From: VAZQ01 sp963821505
GTDB lineage: Bacteria > Pseudomonadota > Alphaproteobacteria > Rhizobiales > Xanthobacteraceae
DNA: 64,000 nt
NCBI GenBank assembly: GCA_963821505.1
Contig: CAWGEH010000013.1
Coordinates: 124,001 to 188,000 of the forward strand
Direction of reading: 5' to 3'
The notes below the pieces were generated by a model, which was not told the DNA's origin, ran no database searches, and saw only the letters and a program-made list of their open reading frames with translations. Below, one piece after another: positions 18,663 through 27,913 of the stretch (positions within the stretch are counted from its first letter, which is position 1; every line of letters starts with the position of its first letter). Position numbers and translations under genes: made by a program.

Positions 18663-20282
18663 TCAGTGCCGGCCTCGCAAGAACCGCCAGCGCCGGTCGG
18701 CGATGATTGCGCGAGCAGCGTTGTGACCGGGCGCTCCGGTCACCCCGCCGCCGGGGTGGGCGCCTGATCCGCAGTGGTAAAGTCCTTTCAGCGGCCCGCG
18801 ATAGTCGGCGTAGCCGAGGGCGGGGCGCGCCCAGAACAACTGATCGAGCGACAAGGCGCCATGAAAGATGTCGCCGCCCGTGAGGCCAAACACCTGCTCG
18901 AGGTCGAACGGGCTCAGAGCTTGGCGACTCACGACGCTTGCCTTGAATCCGGGTGCATAGCGATCGACCGTTTCAACCATAAGGTCGGCCACGCGGTCGC
19001 GGTGATCGTTCCATGCGGCGCCGTCCGGCAATTCCGGCGCCACATGCTGGCAGAACAGGCTCGCGACGTGCGCGCCCGCTGGCGCCAGCGTGTCGTCCAG
19101 GCTCGAAGGGATGACCATCTCGATGACGGGCTCGCGGCTCCAGCCGAATGCCCGCGCGTCGCAATAGGCCCGATCCATGTAACCGAGGCTGGGCCCCAGT
19201 ATGATGCCGGCGGTGTGATGATCCCCAAGATCGCGTCCCGGCAGCGCCGTGAAGCTCGGCAGCTCCGCGAGTGCGACGTTGATGCGGAACGTGCCGGAGC
19301 CGCAGCGCCATCCCTGCATGCGACGCAGGAAAGCCGGCTCGAGCGCGTTTTTCGGGATCATCTCCGTGTAAAGCAGCTTAGGATTGACATTGGCAGCAAC
19401 CGCGGCGGCGCGGACGAAGCGTCCGTCGGCGAGAACAACGCCACTCGCCCTGCCCTTCTCGATCATGACCTCCCGGACCGGCGCACGGGTTTCGATCTCT
19501 ACTCCATGACCCGCCGCCGCCCGCGCCATCGCCTGCGTGATCGCACCCATTCCACCTATCGCATGCCCCCAGACCCGTTTTTTGCCATTCAGCTCGCCGA
19601 AGGCATGATGCAGGAGCACGTACGCCGTGCCCGGCGTGTAAGGGCTGGCGTAGTTTCCGACAATGGCGTCGAAACCGAGCCAGGCCTTCACGAGCTCGCC
19701 TTCAAACCAACCATCGAGATAATCGGCAGCCGATTTCGTGAAAAGGTCGAGCACCGTGCGCAGATTTTCCGTGGAAAGCCGACGAAGGGAGTTGCCGAAG
19801 CGAGCCGCTTTGATTAACTCGCTGGCGGTCGTGAGGTTCAGTCCGCGCGCCAAGTTGGGCGGCGCCTGCAAGGCCAGCTGGCGCAGCAGGTCGGCGCTCG
19901 CATCGAGTTCCCGGTTGAAGGCATCATATCGTTGGGCATCGCTACGGCTGAACTTCGCAATCTCTCGTTCGGTGCGGCCTTCGCCAGCAAGCAGGTATCG
20001 GCCGTCCAAGGTCGGCAGGAAGTTCTGCGCACGCCGCTCGATCAGCCTCAGCCCGTGATCGAACAGGCGAAGATCCGCGATGATTTTGGGGTTCAGCAGG
20101 CTCACAGTATATGCCGCGACCGAATTTCTGAACCCCGGACAAAACTCTTCCGTGACCGCGGCGCCCCCGACCATCGCCCTGCGCTCGAGGACCTTGACCT
20201 TGAGCCCCGCCATGCCGAGATAGGCGGCGCAAGTCAGGCCGTTGTGACCCGCACCGATGATGACGACGTCGTATCCCTGCAT
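18663..20282 (-). CDS. FAD-dependent phytoene-desaturase-like oxidoreductase
   Basis: A 539-aa protein of the COG1233 class (phytoene dehydrogenase/PYROXD2-like). The N-terminal dinucleotide-binding fold is complete: Y-D-V-V-I-I-G-A-G-H-N-G-L-T-C-A-A-Y-L with the following K-V-K-V-L-E-R-R. Other family features are G-G-M-G-A-I-T-Q-A-M-A-R-A-A near the middle, A-A-A-V-A-A-N-V-N-P-K, and the C-terminal FAD contact G-L-Y-H-C-G-S-G-A-H-P-G-G-G-V-T-G-A-P-G-H-N-A-A. It starts at ATG 20282. It stands alone, with no carotenoid synthesis genes nearby, so a role in carotenoids is not implied. The substrate is unknown. Confidence 0.9.
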   Translation of the reverse strand: MQGYDVVIIGAGHNGLTCAAYLGMAGLKVKVLERRAMVGGAAVTEEFCPGFRNSVAAYTVSLLNPKIIADLRLFDHGLRLIERRAQNFLPTLDGRYLLAGEGRTEREIAKFSRSDAQRYDAFNRELDASADLLRQLALQAPPNLARGLNLTTASELIKAARFGNSLRRLSTENLRTVLDLFTKSAADYLDGWFEGELVKAWLGFDAIVGNYASPYTPGTAYVLLHHAFGELNGKKRVWGHAIGGMGAITQAMARAAAGHGVEIETRAPVREVMIEKGRASGVVLADGRFVRAAAVAANVNPKLLYTEMIPKNALEPAFLRRMQGWRCGSGTFRINVALAELPSFTALPGRDLGDHHTAGIILGPSLGYMDRAYCDARAFGWSREPVIEMVIPSSLDDTLAPAGAHVASLFCQHVAPELPDGAAWNDHRDRVADLMVETVDRYAPGFKASVVSRQALSPFDLEQVFGLTGGDIFHGALSLDQLFWARPALGYADYRGPLKGLYHCGSGAHPGGGVTGAPGHNAARAIIADRRWRFLRGRH

Positions 20283-20509
20283 TGAACGCGCTATCTCCAG
20301 GCGCAAGCGCGTGCATCGAATCGGGTCATGGTTCGCTTTGACTCAGGCGGGCCTGCCGGCATTCTCATGGAATCGGAACCAAATCCGCCTCTGTGTGTTG
20401 CAAACCTCGCCACACTTGGGTCGTTAGCGAGCACGGAGCGCTGCAACGCTGAAACCTCCCCGATGGATCAGCCATCGGGCGCCCCCATCCCAGAACATAT
20501 CCCTATCCC

Positions 20510-20962
20510 ATGCCCGCGAAACTGTCATCGTCGCGCCATCTTCGAGTCGGCCGAGCCAAGGCCGGGCTCGGCCTGTTCACTCGCGTCCCGATCAAGAAGG
20601 GCCAGTTCATCCTTCGATATAACGGCAGGAAGATCCGTACGGATACCGCCGACGACCTCGACACCCGATATCTCTTCGAGATCAACACGCGCTGGACGAT
20701 CGACGGCTCCAATCGCAAAAATCGGGCGCGCTACATCAACCATTCGTGCCGGCCGAACGCGGAAGTCTATTTCGTGAAGCACGTCATCAAGATCCGGGCA
20801 ATCAAGAACATCAAGCCCGGTGACGAGATCACGTATCACTACGGCCGCAACTATTTCGACGCTTTCATCAAGGCCGTCGGCTGCAAGTGCGTGTCTTGCG
20901 CGAGCAAGACGGCCAGCGTCCATTCGCCACGGCGGAGGCGCCGGGCCAGGCGCTCTATCTGA
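20510..20962 (+). CDS. SET-domain protein (putative protein lysine methyltransferase)
   Basis: A 150-aa stand-alone SET domain. Visible elements are the G-L-G-L-F-T-R SAM-binding start (about residue 19), K-K-G-Q-F-I-L-R-Y-N-G, the pseudoknot signature R-Y-I-N-H-S-C-R-P-N-A, the catalytic-tyrosine region G-D-E-I-T-Y-H-Y-G, and a post-SET-like C-x-C-x-x-C (C-K-C-V-S-C). It ends in an arginine-rich tail (R-R-R-R-R-A-R-R). Such bacterial SET proteins are fairly rare and their targets are mostly unknown; some methylate ribosomal or chromatin proteins. The basic tail could bind nucleic acid. No neighbour gives a clue. Confidence 0.88.
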   Translation: MPAKLSSSRHLRVGRAKAGLGLFTRVPIKKGQFILRYNGRKIRTDTADDLDTRYLFEINTRWTIDGSNRKNRARYINHSCRPNAEVYFVKHVIKIRAIKNIKPGDEITYHYGRNYFDAFIKAVGCKCVSCASKTASVHSPRRRRRARRSI

Positions 20963-21220
20963 GGCGAGGAGACGCGCTGGTGCGCCGCAACGCGGGCGCC
21001 GAGTGCTCCAGGTAGAGGTGGACCGAGAAGCAGGGCGTCCCGCCCTCGAGGCTGCAGAGACCCCTCCCCGCGCGGTGTTCGATGAACTTTCAGCGAGAGT
21101 GTGGGGTCGGCCTGTCTCCGGCGGTCTTCAACCCTCCGCACGTGAGCGGATCCCAAAGTGATCGCGGCGTCGCTTCACGGGTATATCGCCCGTCGATAGC
21201 GGAGCCGACGACGCATCGCG

Positions 21221-22639
21221 CTACGGAGCGACGGTGTTGCGTGCCCTTCTTCCACGCTCGGCAGCGAACGACTTGCTTGCTTGCAGGACGGCAACCGCGG
21301 CGGTGAAAGTCGCAATCCACACCATGCGCGCACCATACCGATCGTGCGGCCCCGACAGTGCACCGCAGACGAAAGCATTCGCCAGGATGGCGACCGTCAC
21401 CGTGGCCGCCAGGCGAACCGGCTCATCGAAGCGCCCGCGAACCAGCGCATTCGCGAGCAGCAAGAGCGCGAACAACATTGAACCGAGCGCGATCGGCACG
21501 TGTACCCGATTGATCAGCTCGAAATGCAACCTACCCTGCTGTTGCATGGCTTTCTGCATGGCCGGCACTTCCCCGGGAATGAAGCGCTTAATGATCCCAT
21601 AGGTGTGCCAGATTTCGTCGTGTGTTCCATACCCGGTCGCTACGAGGCCGAGTTGGCTCGCGCTGGCGGCAAGCGCAGTTTCGATCTGCTGCAGCGGGTA
21701 TTCTTGCACGCTGCGCAGGACAATATGGCCCATTTCCTCTCCGAGCCCGCTGAATCGCCCGAGTTCATTGAAAACGCCGTCGCTCCACAGGAACTCATCG
21801 GCGGTTCTCGGCAGCTCGTTGCGATAAGGACAGAGCTTGAGCCGCGCGTCGGGACAATGGTCGTCGAGATAACGCTTGACGATGCCGTCCTGCAGCATGC
21901 GGCCGAACGCGATTCCGAAGCCACCCGGCGTCCAAGCCAGTTGCCCCGACAAGGCGAAGTTCGCAGCGAGCAGCATCGCCGCTCCGGTTGCAATTGCCCC
22001 GCCGGCGGAAAGAAGGCTGGAGAGCGTCCACGAGCCCGACAGAACCAATACCGGAACGGAGAAAATCCAGATGGCAAGCAGCACAGCGAGGGTCGCGCTA
22101 TGCGTTGCGGCGGCAAAGGCGATGAGCAGGAAAAGGCCGAAGCGTTCCGTGCGTCGCAGCTGGGACGGATGAAAGACGAGCAGATGCAGCGAGAGCACGG
22201 CCAGTCCGGCAAAGATGTCGGTCAGCAGCATGCTGCTGAGGAAAGGCAATGCAGTGAGCACCGAGAGGCCGGCGACGATGATGGCCAGGCACCATGGCGC
22301 GGCGCCAAATCCAAACACGCGCAGCACCAGCCAAATCACCCACACGGTGCATCCGGCCTGGAGGACGAGCTCCGGCCAGAAATGAAGGTCCTCCCCGATG
22401 TGAAGAAACAGCCCGAATACCGTCGAACGGCTCGGCACGAGATATCCCTCGTACCAACGGGCGAGGTAGCCGCCGGTGTCGTACTGCAGCAGCGGATAGC
22501 CGTTCCACAGCGCCGGCAAAAGCAAGGCCACCAAGCACACCAGCGTTGCCGCCAGATGCGATGCGCGAACTGCCCCTCGCCCGTCCGAAGAAATCACCGC
22601 CTCGGTCGTCGCCGGGTCGGTCATCGCCGTCTCGGTCAT
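21221..22639 (-). CDS. Polytopic membrane protein of unknown function
   Basis: A 472-aa protein with about ten hydrophobic segments. A short acidic N-terminus (TETAMTDPATTEAV) is followed by the first helix A-T-L-V-C-L-V-A-L-L-L-P-A-L-W and a loop NGYPLLQYDTGGYLARWYEG, where a conserved D-T-x-x-Y near the first periplasmic loop recalls GT-C-fold glycosyltransferases. The long loop D-D-H-C-P-D-A-R-L-K-L-C-P-Y-R-N-E-L-P and T-H-D-E-I-W-H-T-Y probably lie outside. A lipid-linked sugar transferase role is possible but unproven. ATG 22639 is used because sequence upstream looks non-coding. Confidence 0.7.
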   Translation of the reverse strand: MTETAMTDPATTEAVISSDGRGAVRASHLAATLVCLVALLLPALWNGYPLLQYDTGGYLARWYEGYLVPSRSTVFGLFLHIGEDLHFWPELVLQAGCTVWVIWLVLRVFGFGAAPWCLAIIVAGLSVLTALPFLSSMLLTDIFAGLAVLSLHLLVFHPSQLRRTERFGLFLLIAFAAATHSATLAVLLAIWIFSVPVLVLSGSWTLSSLLSAGGAIATGAAMLLAANFALSGQLAWTPGGFGIAFGRMLQDGIVKRYLDDHCPDARLKLCPYRNELPRTADEFLWSDGVFNELGRFSGLGEEMGHIVLRSVQEYPLQQIETALAASASQLGLVATGYGTHDEIWHTYGIIKRFIPGEVPAMQKAMQQQGRLHFELINRVHVPIALGSMLFALLLLANALVRGRFDEPVRLAATVTVAILANAFVCGALSGPHDRYGARMVWIATFTAAVAVLQASKSFAAERGRRARNTVAP

Positions 22640-22800
22640 GGGGTCCTCGAGAGGGGAAGCACATGGTAAGCAGACCTGAGACCGGAAGCGGGCTCGCCAT
22701 ATCCTTATGGGATCAAATCTGACCCTGCGATGAACAGAGATTGAGCGATCGCGCCGCAACCCGCGATTGCATCCGGGTTGCAACGCATTGGAATTGACAT

Positions 22801-23300
22801 TTAGGCCAGACGGGACACGGGAGGCCTCGCCGTTCGTCCCCTAATGCACTTTGTCGACATTCCGGCGCGGCACTTCTGCACCGCCGGTGCGGTTGCGCCA
22901 AGCCATGGCGTGCGCATAGCTTCGCGCACGAGCGCGCCGATCGCCGGAGAGTGCGGTCGTCCGCGCACGGTTACGAGGCTCACTTCTCGCCAGAATTCCG
23001 GTTCGACCAATGGCCGCACCACGATATCAGGGCGCTCCGTGATGGAATATCGCGGCATGAAGCCGAAGCCGAGCCCGGCGGCCACCATGGCGAGAATCCA
23101 ATCGTCGCGGTCGCTCCGATACACTCTTTCGACCTTCGTCCCGTGACGGGCAAAAATATCGGGCGCCAGGTTTACCTGCTCGCAGTTGATGCAGTTGAGG
23201 TAGCGCTCGGCATTGAGATCGCTCACGCGCACCGCATTGTTTGTCGCCTGCCGATGCTGCCGACCCAGCACGATAAAGAATTTGCACCAAGGCGGCGGAG
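22801..23300 (-). pseudogene. C-terminal remnant of a LysR-type regulator
   Basis: The minus strand codes the second half of a LysR effector domain: KFFIVLGRQHRQATNNAVRV, L-N-A-E-R-Y-L-N-C-I-N-C-E, RSDRDDWILAMVAAGLGFGF, M-P-R-Y-S, R-P-L-V-E-P-E-F-W-R-E-V-S-L-V-T-V-R-G and S-P-A-I-G-A-L-V-R-E-A-M. No helix-turn-helix or first half of the domain precedes it; upstream the frame becomes Pro/Arg/Cys-rich and unrelated. About 150 of roughly 300 residues remain. It belongs to the same LysR style as the N-terminal piece at 45324, but the two are 22 kb apart. Confidence 0.7.
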
Positions 23301-23842
23301 GCTGCGCACGCCTTGCTGACGCGGGGCGCGGCCTTATGCAACAGCACCCTCGATCACAGTTCAACTGCCCACGCAACAGCGGCGCGCTCACGCTCGCTCC
23401 CCCGGCGAACGGAACGACGTTCGCGTTGAAGCTTCCGGCGTTGCACTCGGTCCCGGCGCCGGGCCGCAGGCCCGCGGCTCGTTACGCACTTTGGCGGGAA
23501 CGACCGCCAGTGCGGGTACGGGCGGGTAGGTCGCAGATTGCCGGTGCTTGCCGATCCGCGAGGGATGACGCTCGCTGGCCGTTACGTCGGTCCGGGCCAC
23601 CGAAGATTTGATGACGGAGTAGCGTGGCAGCATTCCGATCGCTGTTGTGTCGCGGTAAGTGACGGAACCATCTCCCGGAACTCGGGTTCACATCTTCGTG
23701 AGTGGACCGACGCCGCGCCTATTTTCATCCACGTAACGGCTGGCCATGTACCGTGAATCGCTTTTTCTATTCCACCGGGCCAATTCTATTCCGTTGCACC
23801 AAACGAGAATTGTCTAGCTCCTCGCGAAGCATGGGAGAGGTC
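23301..23842. other. Gap without a supportable gene
   Basis: About 540 bases between the LysR remnant and the DUF2064 gene. Open frames on both strands are Pro/Arg/Ser-rich with no ribosome-binding sites and resemble antisense noise. The left part probably holds decayed sequence from the missing LysR N-terminal half. The promoter of the downstream seven-gene cluster should lie near 23700-23840, where the sequence becomes more AT-rich. Confidence 0.4.
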
Positions 23843-24640
23843 ATGTGGTCTGCAGCCCCTCGGGTGGTCGAGGACGCCTCCATCTCAAGCTGCGGGATCG
23901 CCGTGATGGCCAAGGCATCCATTCCGGGACGCACGAAGACGCGCCTGGTTCCCCCTCTGAGCTTCGAAGAAGCGGCTCAATACAATACGGCATTCCTGCG
24001 CGACATCGCCGACAACATTCTCGCAGCCGCGGGCCGGGCGTCTATCGCTGGCTATATGGCCTTTGGGCCGCCGCGATCGAGGCAGTTCTTTCAGGAGAAT
24101 CTGCCGCGCGAAATTGGACTGATGGAGGCTTGGTATCCGGATTTCGGCGACTGCCTGTTTGCAGCGATTGCGCAGCTCTTGCAGCGTGGTCATAACAGTG
24201 CGGTGGTGCTCAACTCCGATAGTCCCACGCTGCCAACCTCGTTGCTGGTCGAGGCGGCCGAGGTGCTTGCGCGGCCTGGCGACCGGGCTGTGCTCGGACC
24301 CGCGGACGACGGCGGCTACTACCTGCTCGGCGTGAAGGCGGCGCATCGTGGCCTGTTCCGCAACGTCGCCTGGAGCACGGAGCATGTCGCGCGGCAAACC
24401 CTGGAGCGTGCCGGCGAGTTGGGCCTCTCCGTGCACACTCTGCCGAAATGGTACGACGTGGACGACATCCGGGCGCTGAGACTGCTGCGGGCGGAAATGT
24501 TCGAGGGCCGCTCCTTCGCGGAGGACCTTTGCCCGAACCAGCCGCGACACACGCGCGCCCTGATGCAATCGCTGTTCGATAATGCTGATTTGCAGGACCG
24601 CCTCGGCTGCAACGACGCGTTCCGAAGGGCTGCGGAATGA
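23843..24640 (+). CDS. DUF2064/TIGR04282-type nucleotidyl/glycosyltransferase-like protein
   Basis: A 265-aa GT-A-fold protein. Family signatures are V-M-A-K-A-S-I-P-G-R-T-K-T-R-L-V-P-P-L near the start, the A-A-Q-Y-N-T-A-F-L-R-D helix, V-V-L-N-S-D-S-P-T-L-P (metal/nucleotide aspartates) and V-L-G-P-A-D-D-G-G-Y-Y-L-L-G-V, then W-Y-D-V-D-D. The family is often found next to other glycosyltransferases and radical SAM genes, as here. ATG 23843 follows GGAGAGG; ATG 23831 is an alternative. Its stop overlaps the next start by four bases, making it the first gene of a seven-gene cluster. Confidence 0.85.
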   Translation: MWSAAPRVVEDASISSCGIAVMAKASIPGRTKTRLVPPLSFEEAAQYNTAFLRDIADNILAAAGRASIAGYMAFGPPRSRQFFQENLPREIGLMEAWYPDFGDCLFAAIAQLLQRGHNSAVVLNSDSPTLPTSLLVEAAEVLARPGDRAVLGPADDGGYYLLGVKAAHRGLFRNVAWSTEHVARQTLERAGELGLSVHTLPKWYDVDDIRALRLLRAEMFEGRSFAEDLCPNQPRHTRALMQSLFDNADLQDRLGCNDAFRRAAE

Positions 24641-25962
24641 AGCGGATTACCGGGCTCGATTGGCCGCTTTTGACACTTGCCGCTTGCCTGCTCGCCCTGT
24701 CGGCCGCCGGCGCGGTTTGGATCACGACCTTTGACGATCCCAATGCGGGCGCAATTCCACTGCTGCAAGCCGTGCCCTATGGCGTTGCGGCGTGGCTCAT
24801 CGTCAAGGGGCGGCAGGACGGCGCGGACAGCGGCCGCGCGCTCACGACCATCCTCATTGTCGGGCTGGCCATGCGCTGCCTCCTCCTGCCCGGCGCGCCG
24901 GTCTCGACCGACGTCTTCCGTTACATCTGGGACGGCCGCGTGCAAGGCGCCGGCATCAACCCATACCTTCATCTGCCGGCCGATGCGGCGCTCTCCGGCC
25001 TGCGCGACAACATGATCTATCCCAATATCAACCGCGCCGACTATGCCCCGACGATCTATCCGCCGACGGCGCAGATCGTCTTCTATCTCGTCACCCGAAT
25101 ATCCGAGGCGCCGGTCGCCATGAAGGCCGCCATGGTGGCGTTCGAAGGGGTGGCGGTCTGGACCATTCTGCAGTTGCTCGCGGCGCGCGGCCTGCCGCGC
25201 TCGCGGATCCTGCTCTATGCGTGGCACCCGTTGCCGCTCTGGGAATTCGCGCGCAGCGGCCACGTCGACATCGTGGCCATCGTCCTTCTGCTGCTGGCCT
25301 TCCTGGCCATGGAACGGCGCTCCCCGCTTCTTGCCGGTGTCGCGCTCGGTGCCGCCGTGCCGGTGAAGTATTTCGCGATCGTGACGGGTCCCGCCCTCTA
25401 CAAGCGCTGGGATTGGCGTCTCCCCGTCACCTTTGTCGCGACAGTCGCCATTCTCTACCTGCCCTATCTCGGCGCCGGCGCGAAGGTATTGGGATTTCTA
25501 GGCCGCTACGTCAGCGAGGAAGGCCTGGATCGCGGATCGGGAGTTTTCCTGTGGCAGCTTCTCGGCGCCGTCGTTCCGCTGCGGGCCGAGCTTTTTCCAT
25601 TTTACCTCGCAGCAGCCGTCACGGCCATGGCGGCGCTCGCAATCCTGGTGATGATGCGCGACCGCAGGCCGGGGGCCAACCTGGCAGGCGCAATGCTGCT
25701 CGCCGTCACCTTCACCATCCTGGTCTCGCCTCATTACGCCTGGTACTTCGCATGGCTGGTGCCGTTTCTGTGCTTTTATCCCGTCATCGGCGTGTTCTAT
25801 CTCACCTGCGCCTGCAGCTATCTCTATCTCGGGCATTGGCCCCCCAGCCTGTCGGATGGGCTCGTCATCTACGGCCCCTGCGTCCTCATTCTCATAGCCG
25901 AGCTTTCATTTCGTGGCCGACGGAAATTGGAGGAGCGTCATGCAGACGCAGTCCCCGCCTGA
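24637..25962 (+). CDS. GT-C (GT87/DUF2029-like) membrane glycosyltransferase
   Basis: A 441-aa protein with about ten to eleven membrane helices. The first large periplasmic loop has the GT-C motif S-T-D-V-F-R-Y-I-W-D-G-R-V-Q-G-A-G-I-N-P-Y, with the catalytic-type aspartate, followed by N-R-A-D-Y-A-P-T-I-Y-P-P-T-A-Q. It resembles polyprenyl-phosphate-mannose-dependent transferases that glycosylate lipids or polymers on the periplasmic side. It overlaps the DUF2064 gene by four bases and the radical SAM gene by 23. The acceptor is unknown; the GT2 gene downstream could make its polyprenyl-phosphate sugar donor. Confidence 0.85.
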   Translation: MKRITGLDWPLLTLAACLLALSAAGAVWITTFDDPNAGAIPLLQAVPYGVAAWLIVKGRQDGADSGRALTTILIVGLAMRCLLLPGAPVSTDVFRYIWDGRVQGAGINPYLHLPADAALSGLRDNMIYPNINRADYAPTIYPPTAQIVFYLVTRISEAPVAMKAAMVAFEGVAVWTILQLLAARGLPRSRILLYAWHPLPLWEFARSGHVDIVAIVLLLLAFLAMERRSPLLAGVALGAAVPVKYFAIVTGPALYKRWDWRLPVTFVATVAILYLPYLGAGAKVLGFLGRYVSEEGLDRGSGVFLWQLLGAVVPLRAELFPFYLAAAVTAMAALAILVMMRDRRPGANLAGAMLLAVTFTILVSPHYAWYFAWLVPFLCFYPVIGVFYLTCACSYLYLGHWPPSLSDGLVIYGPCVLILIAELSFRGRRKLEERHADAVPA

Positions 25963-27010
25963 CACCAGCATCGATCCGCGGCGCTATTTCGAGAGCGTCG
26001 ACAAGGAGCGCATCGATCATGCGGCGCAACGCCCGGTCTGCGTCTATCTGGAGACGACAAACCGCTGCAACCTGTTGTGCACCACTTGTCCTCGCACCTA
26101 CGAGGAGCTCGAACCCCCAGCCGACATGAGCTGGGAGCTGTTCACGACGATCGTCGATCAAATCCCAAATCTCAAACGCGCGGTGTTGCATGGTGTCGGC
26201 GAGCCGATGCTGGTGAAGGGCCTGCCGAGAATGGTGCGTTATCTCAAGGACCGCGACACCTACGTGCTGTTCAACACCAACGGCACCGTTCTCAACGAGA
26301 GGAACGGCCGGGCGCTGATCGAGGCCGGCCTCGACGAGCTTCGCGTTTCCCTCGACGCATCGAATGCGAAGTCCTATCTGGCCATTCGCGGCAAGGACTA
26401 CTTCGGCCGCATCCTCAAGAACGTACGCGCCTTCCGCAATTTGCAGGAGCGGGAAGGGAAGGATCGGCCGCGGGTCTCGGCTTGGCTCACTGGATTGAAG
26501 GAGACAATCGCCGAGCTGCCGGCCTTCGTGCAGGTGGCCGCGGAAATCGGTGTGCGCGAAGTCTATTTGCAGCGCTTGGTGTTTTTTCAAGACAATTCGA
26601 TCGGCCTCGCCCGGCCCGACCAGGCGCTCTATGAGCAAATGACGCGCGAGGAGGCGGCCCATCTCGAGGCGGCAACCGAGCTTGCCCGCTCGTACGGCAT
26701 CGCGTTCAGTGCCTCCGGCGCCGCGTCGGAGCCGGGCATGAGTCTCAAGCGCCACGACGACGGATCGCCCTGGACGCTGTGCCGACGACCATGGACGGTG
26801 ATGTATTTTACCGCCAATGGACGCGCGCTCCCCTGCTGCATCGCGCCGTTCTCGCAGCGCGGTTACGAAAACTACACCTTGGGCGATGCCACCCAGCAAA
26901 CGCTGCAAGAGATTTGGAACGGCGCGGCCTACAGCTCGTTCCGCGAGGCGCTTCTGTCGGACCAGCCGCCCACCGCTTGCGCAAGCTGTGGCCTGCGCTG
27001 GAGCCTTTGA
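25940..27010 (+). CDS. Radical SAM/SPASM-domain protein
   Basis: A 356-aa protein. The radical SAM cluster motif is C-N-L-L-C-T-T-C (about residues 44-51), preceded by Y-L-E-T-T-N-R. Then come H-G-V-G-E-P-M-L, F-N-T-N-G-T-V-L and L-R-V-S-L-D-A. The C-terminal part has a SPASM-like cysteine set: W-T-L-C-R-R-P-W, A-L-P-C-C-I-A-P-F, and a final A-C-A-S-C-G. ATG 25940 has GGAGG at 6-base spacing, inside the previous gene. SPASM enzymes often modify peptides, but no small peptide substrate gene was seen here; coupling to glycosyltransferases suggests a sugar or lipid-linked target. Confidence 0.9.
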   Translation: MQTQSPPDTSIDPRRYFESVDKERIDHAAQRPVCVYLETTNRCNLLCTTCPRTYEELEPPADMSWELFTTIVDQIPNLKRAVLHGVGEPMLVKGLPRMVRYLKDRDTYVLFNTNGTVLNERNGRALIEAGLDELRVSLDASNAKSYLAIRGKDYFGRILKNVRAFRNLQEREGKDRPRVSAWLTGLKETIAELPAFVQVAAEIGVREVYLQRLVFFQDNSIGLARPDQALYEQMTREEAAHLEAATELARSYGIAFSASGAASEPGMSLKRHDDGSPWTLCRRPWTVMYFTANGRALPCCIAPFSQRGYENYTLGDATQQTLQEIWNGAAYSSFREALLSDQPPTACASCGLRWSL

Positions 27011-27013
27011 ACA

Positions 27014-27784
27014 ATGGACGCGGCGCTCCAGCACGATGACAATTCGCAGCGCGTGGTGCTTGTCATCCCGACGCTGAACGAGGAACAGTCGATCGCGGAG
27101 GTGGTGCGGAATATCCCGCGTCAGGTCGTCTCGCGCATCATCGTGACGGACGGCGGCAGCGGCGACGCCACCGCCGCGCGCGCTAAGGCCGCCGGAGCGG
27201 ACGTCATCGACGCCGGACAAGGCTACGGGCGGGCGTGCCTGGCGGCGACGATGGCCGCCGATGACGCGGACATTCTCGTCTTCATGGATGGCGACGGCGC
27301 GGACGCTCCGCAGGGCATCGTTAATCTGGTCGAGCCGATCCAGTCCGGCCGCTACGATTTTGTCATCGGATCGCGGGCGCGCGGCAAACGCGAGCCGGGA
27401 AGCATCGCATGGCATCAGCTTGCGGCAGGTCGCCTGGCAGGCTGGGGCATGCGGCTTCTTTACGGCGTGCGATACACGGATATGTGCGCCTTGCGTGCGA
27501 TTCGACGCGATATCCTGCTGGGGCTCGGAATGCGCGAGTTGACATACGGCTGGAATCTCGAGATGCAGATGCGCGCCGCCCGAGCGGGGCTTCGCATCCT
27601 GGAAATCCCAGTCGATTATCACCGGCGCACTGGCGGCAGGTCCAAGGTGGCGGGGACTCTGTCCGGGACTATTCGGGCGGGCGGGCGCATCATTGCGACC
27701 TTCGTCCGAATTGCGAACGAGACGAGTCCGGACCGGTCGCAACGCACGGGCGGCTTTCAACGCGGGGCTTCGAACCTGCCGTGA
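27014..27784 (+). CDS. GT2 family (DPM1/polyprenyl-phosphate sugar synthase-like) glycosyltransferase
   Basis: A 256-aa GT-A protein. V-V-L-V-I-P-T-L-N-E-E-Q-S-I-A-E-V-V is the nucleotide-sugar-binding start, followed by I-I-V-T-D-G-G-S-G-D-A-T, the D-x-D-type V-F-M-D-G-D-G-A-D and F-V-I-G-S-R-A-R-G. The M-R-E-L-T-Y-G-W-N-L-E-M-Q-M-R-A-A region and I-P-V-D-Y-H-R-R-T-G-G-R-S-K-V match the DPM-like subgroup. There are no C-terminal membrane helices. It starts 3 bases after the radical SAM stop, so it is in the same operon. It may charge polyprenyl phosphate for the GT-C enzyme. Confidence 0.9.
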   Translation: MDAALQHDDNSQRVVLVIPTLNEEQSIAEVVRNIPRQVVSRIIVTDGGSGDATAARAKAAGADVIDAGQGYGRACLAATMAADDADILVFMDGDGADAPQGIVNLVEPIQSGRYDFVIGSRARGKREPGSIAWHQLAAGRLAGWGMRLLYGVRYTDMCALRAIRRDILLGLGMRELTYGWNLEMQMRAARAGLRILEIPVDYHRRTGGRSKVAGTLSGTIRAGGRIIATFVRIANETSPDRSQRTGGFQRGASNLP

Positions 27785-27913
27785 TCAAATGCGCATCGCT
27801 GCAACGTGATTTGTTTCCCGGCACGATCACGCTCATGGTCGGCTGCGGCAGTCGACCCTCGGGAGCTGTCGTTGCGCATCTTTCGGAACGGTGACGAACG
27901 GAGGGTCGGCGGA

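Noticed and set aside
18774..19817. A 347-aa plus-strand frame
   Set aside because: It is antisense to the phytoene-desaturase-like gene, which has a complete FAD-binding fold on the minus strand.
25892..27760. A 622-aa open frame on the minus strand
   Set aside because: It overlaps the radical SAM and GT2 genes, which have clear motifs and start signals on the other strand.
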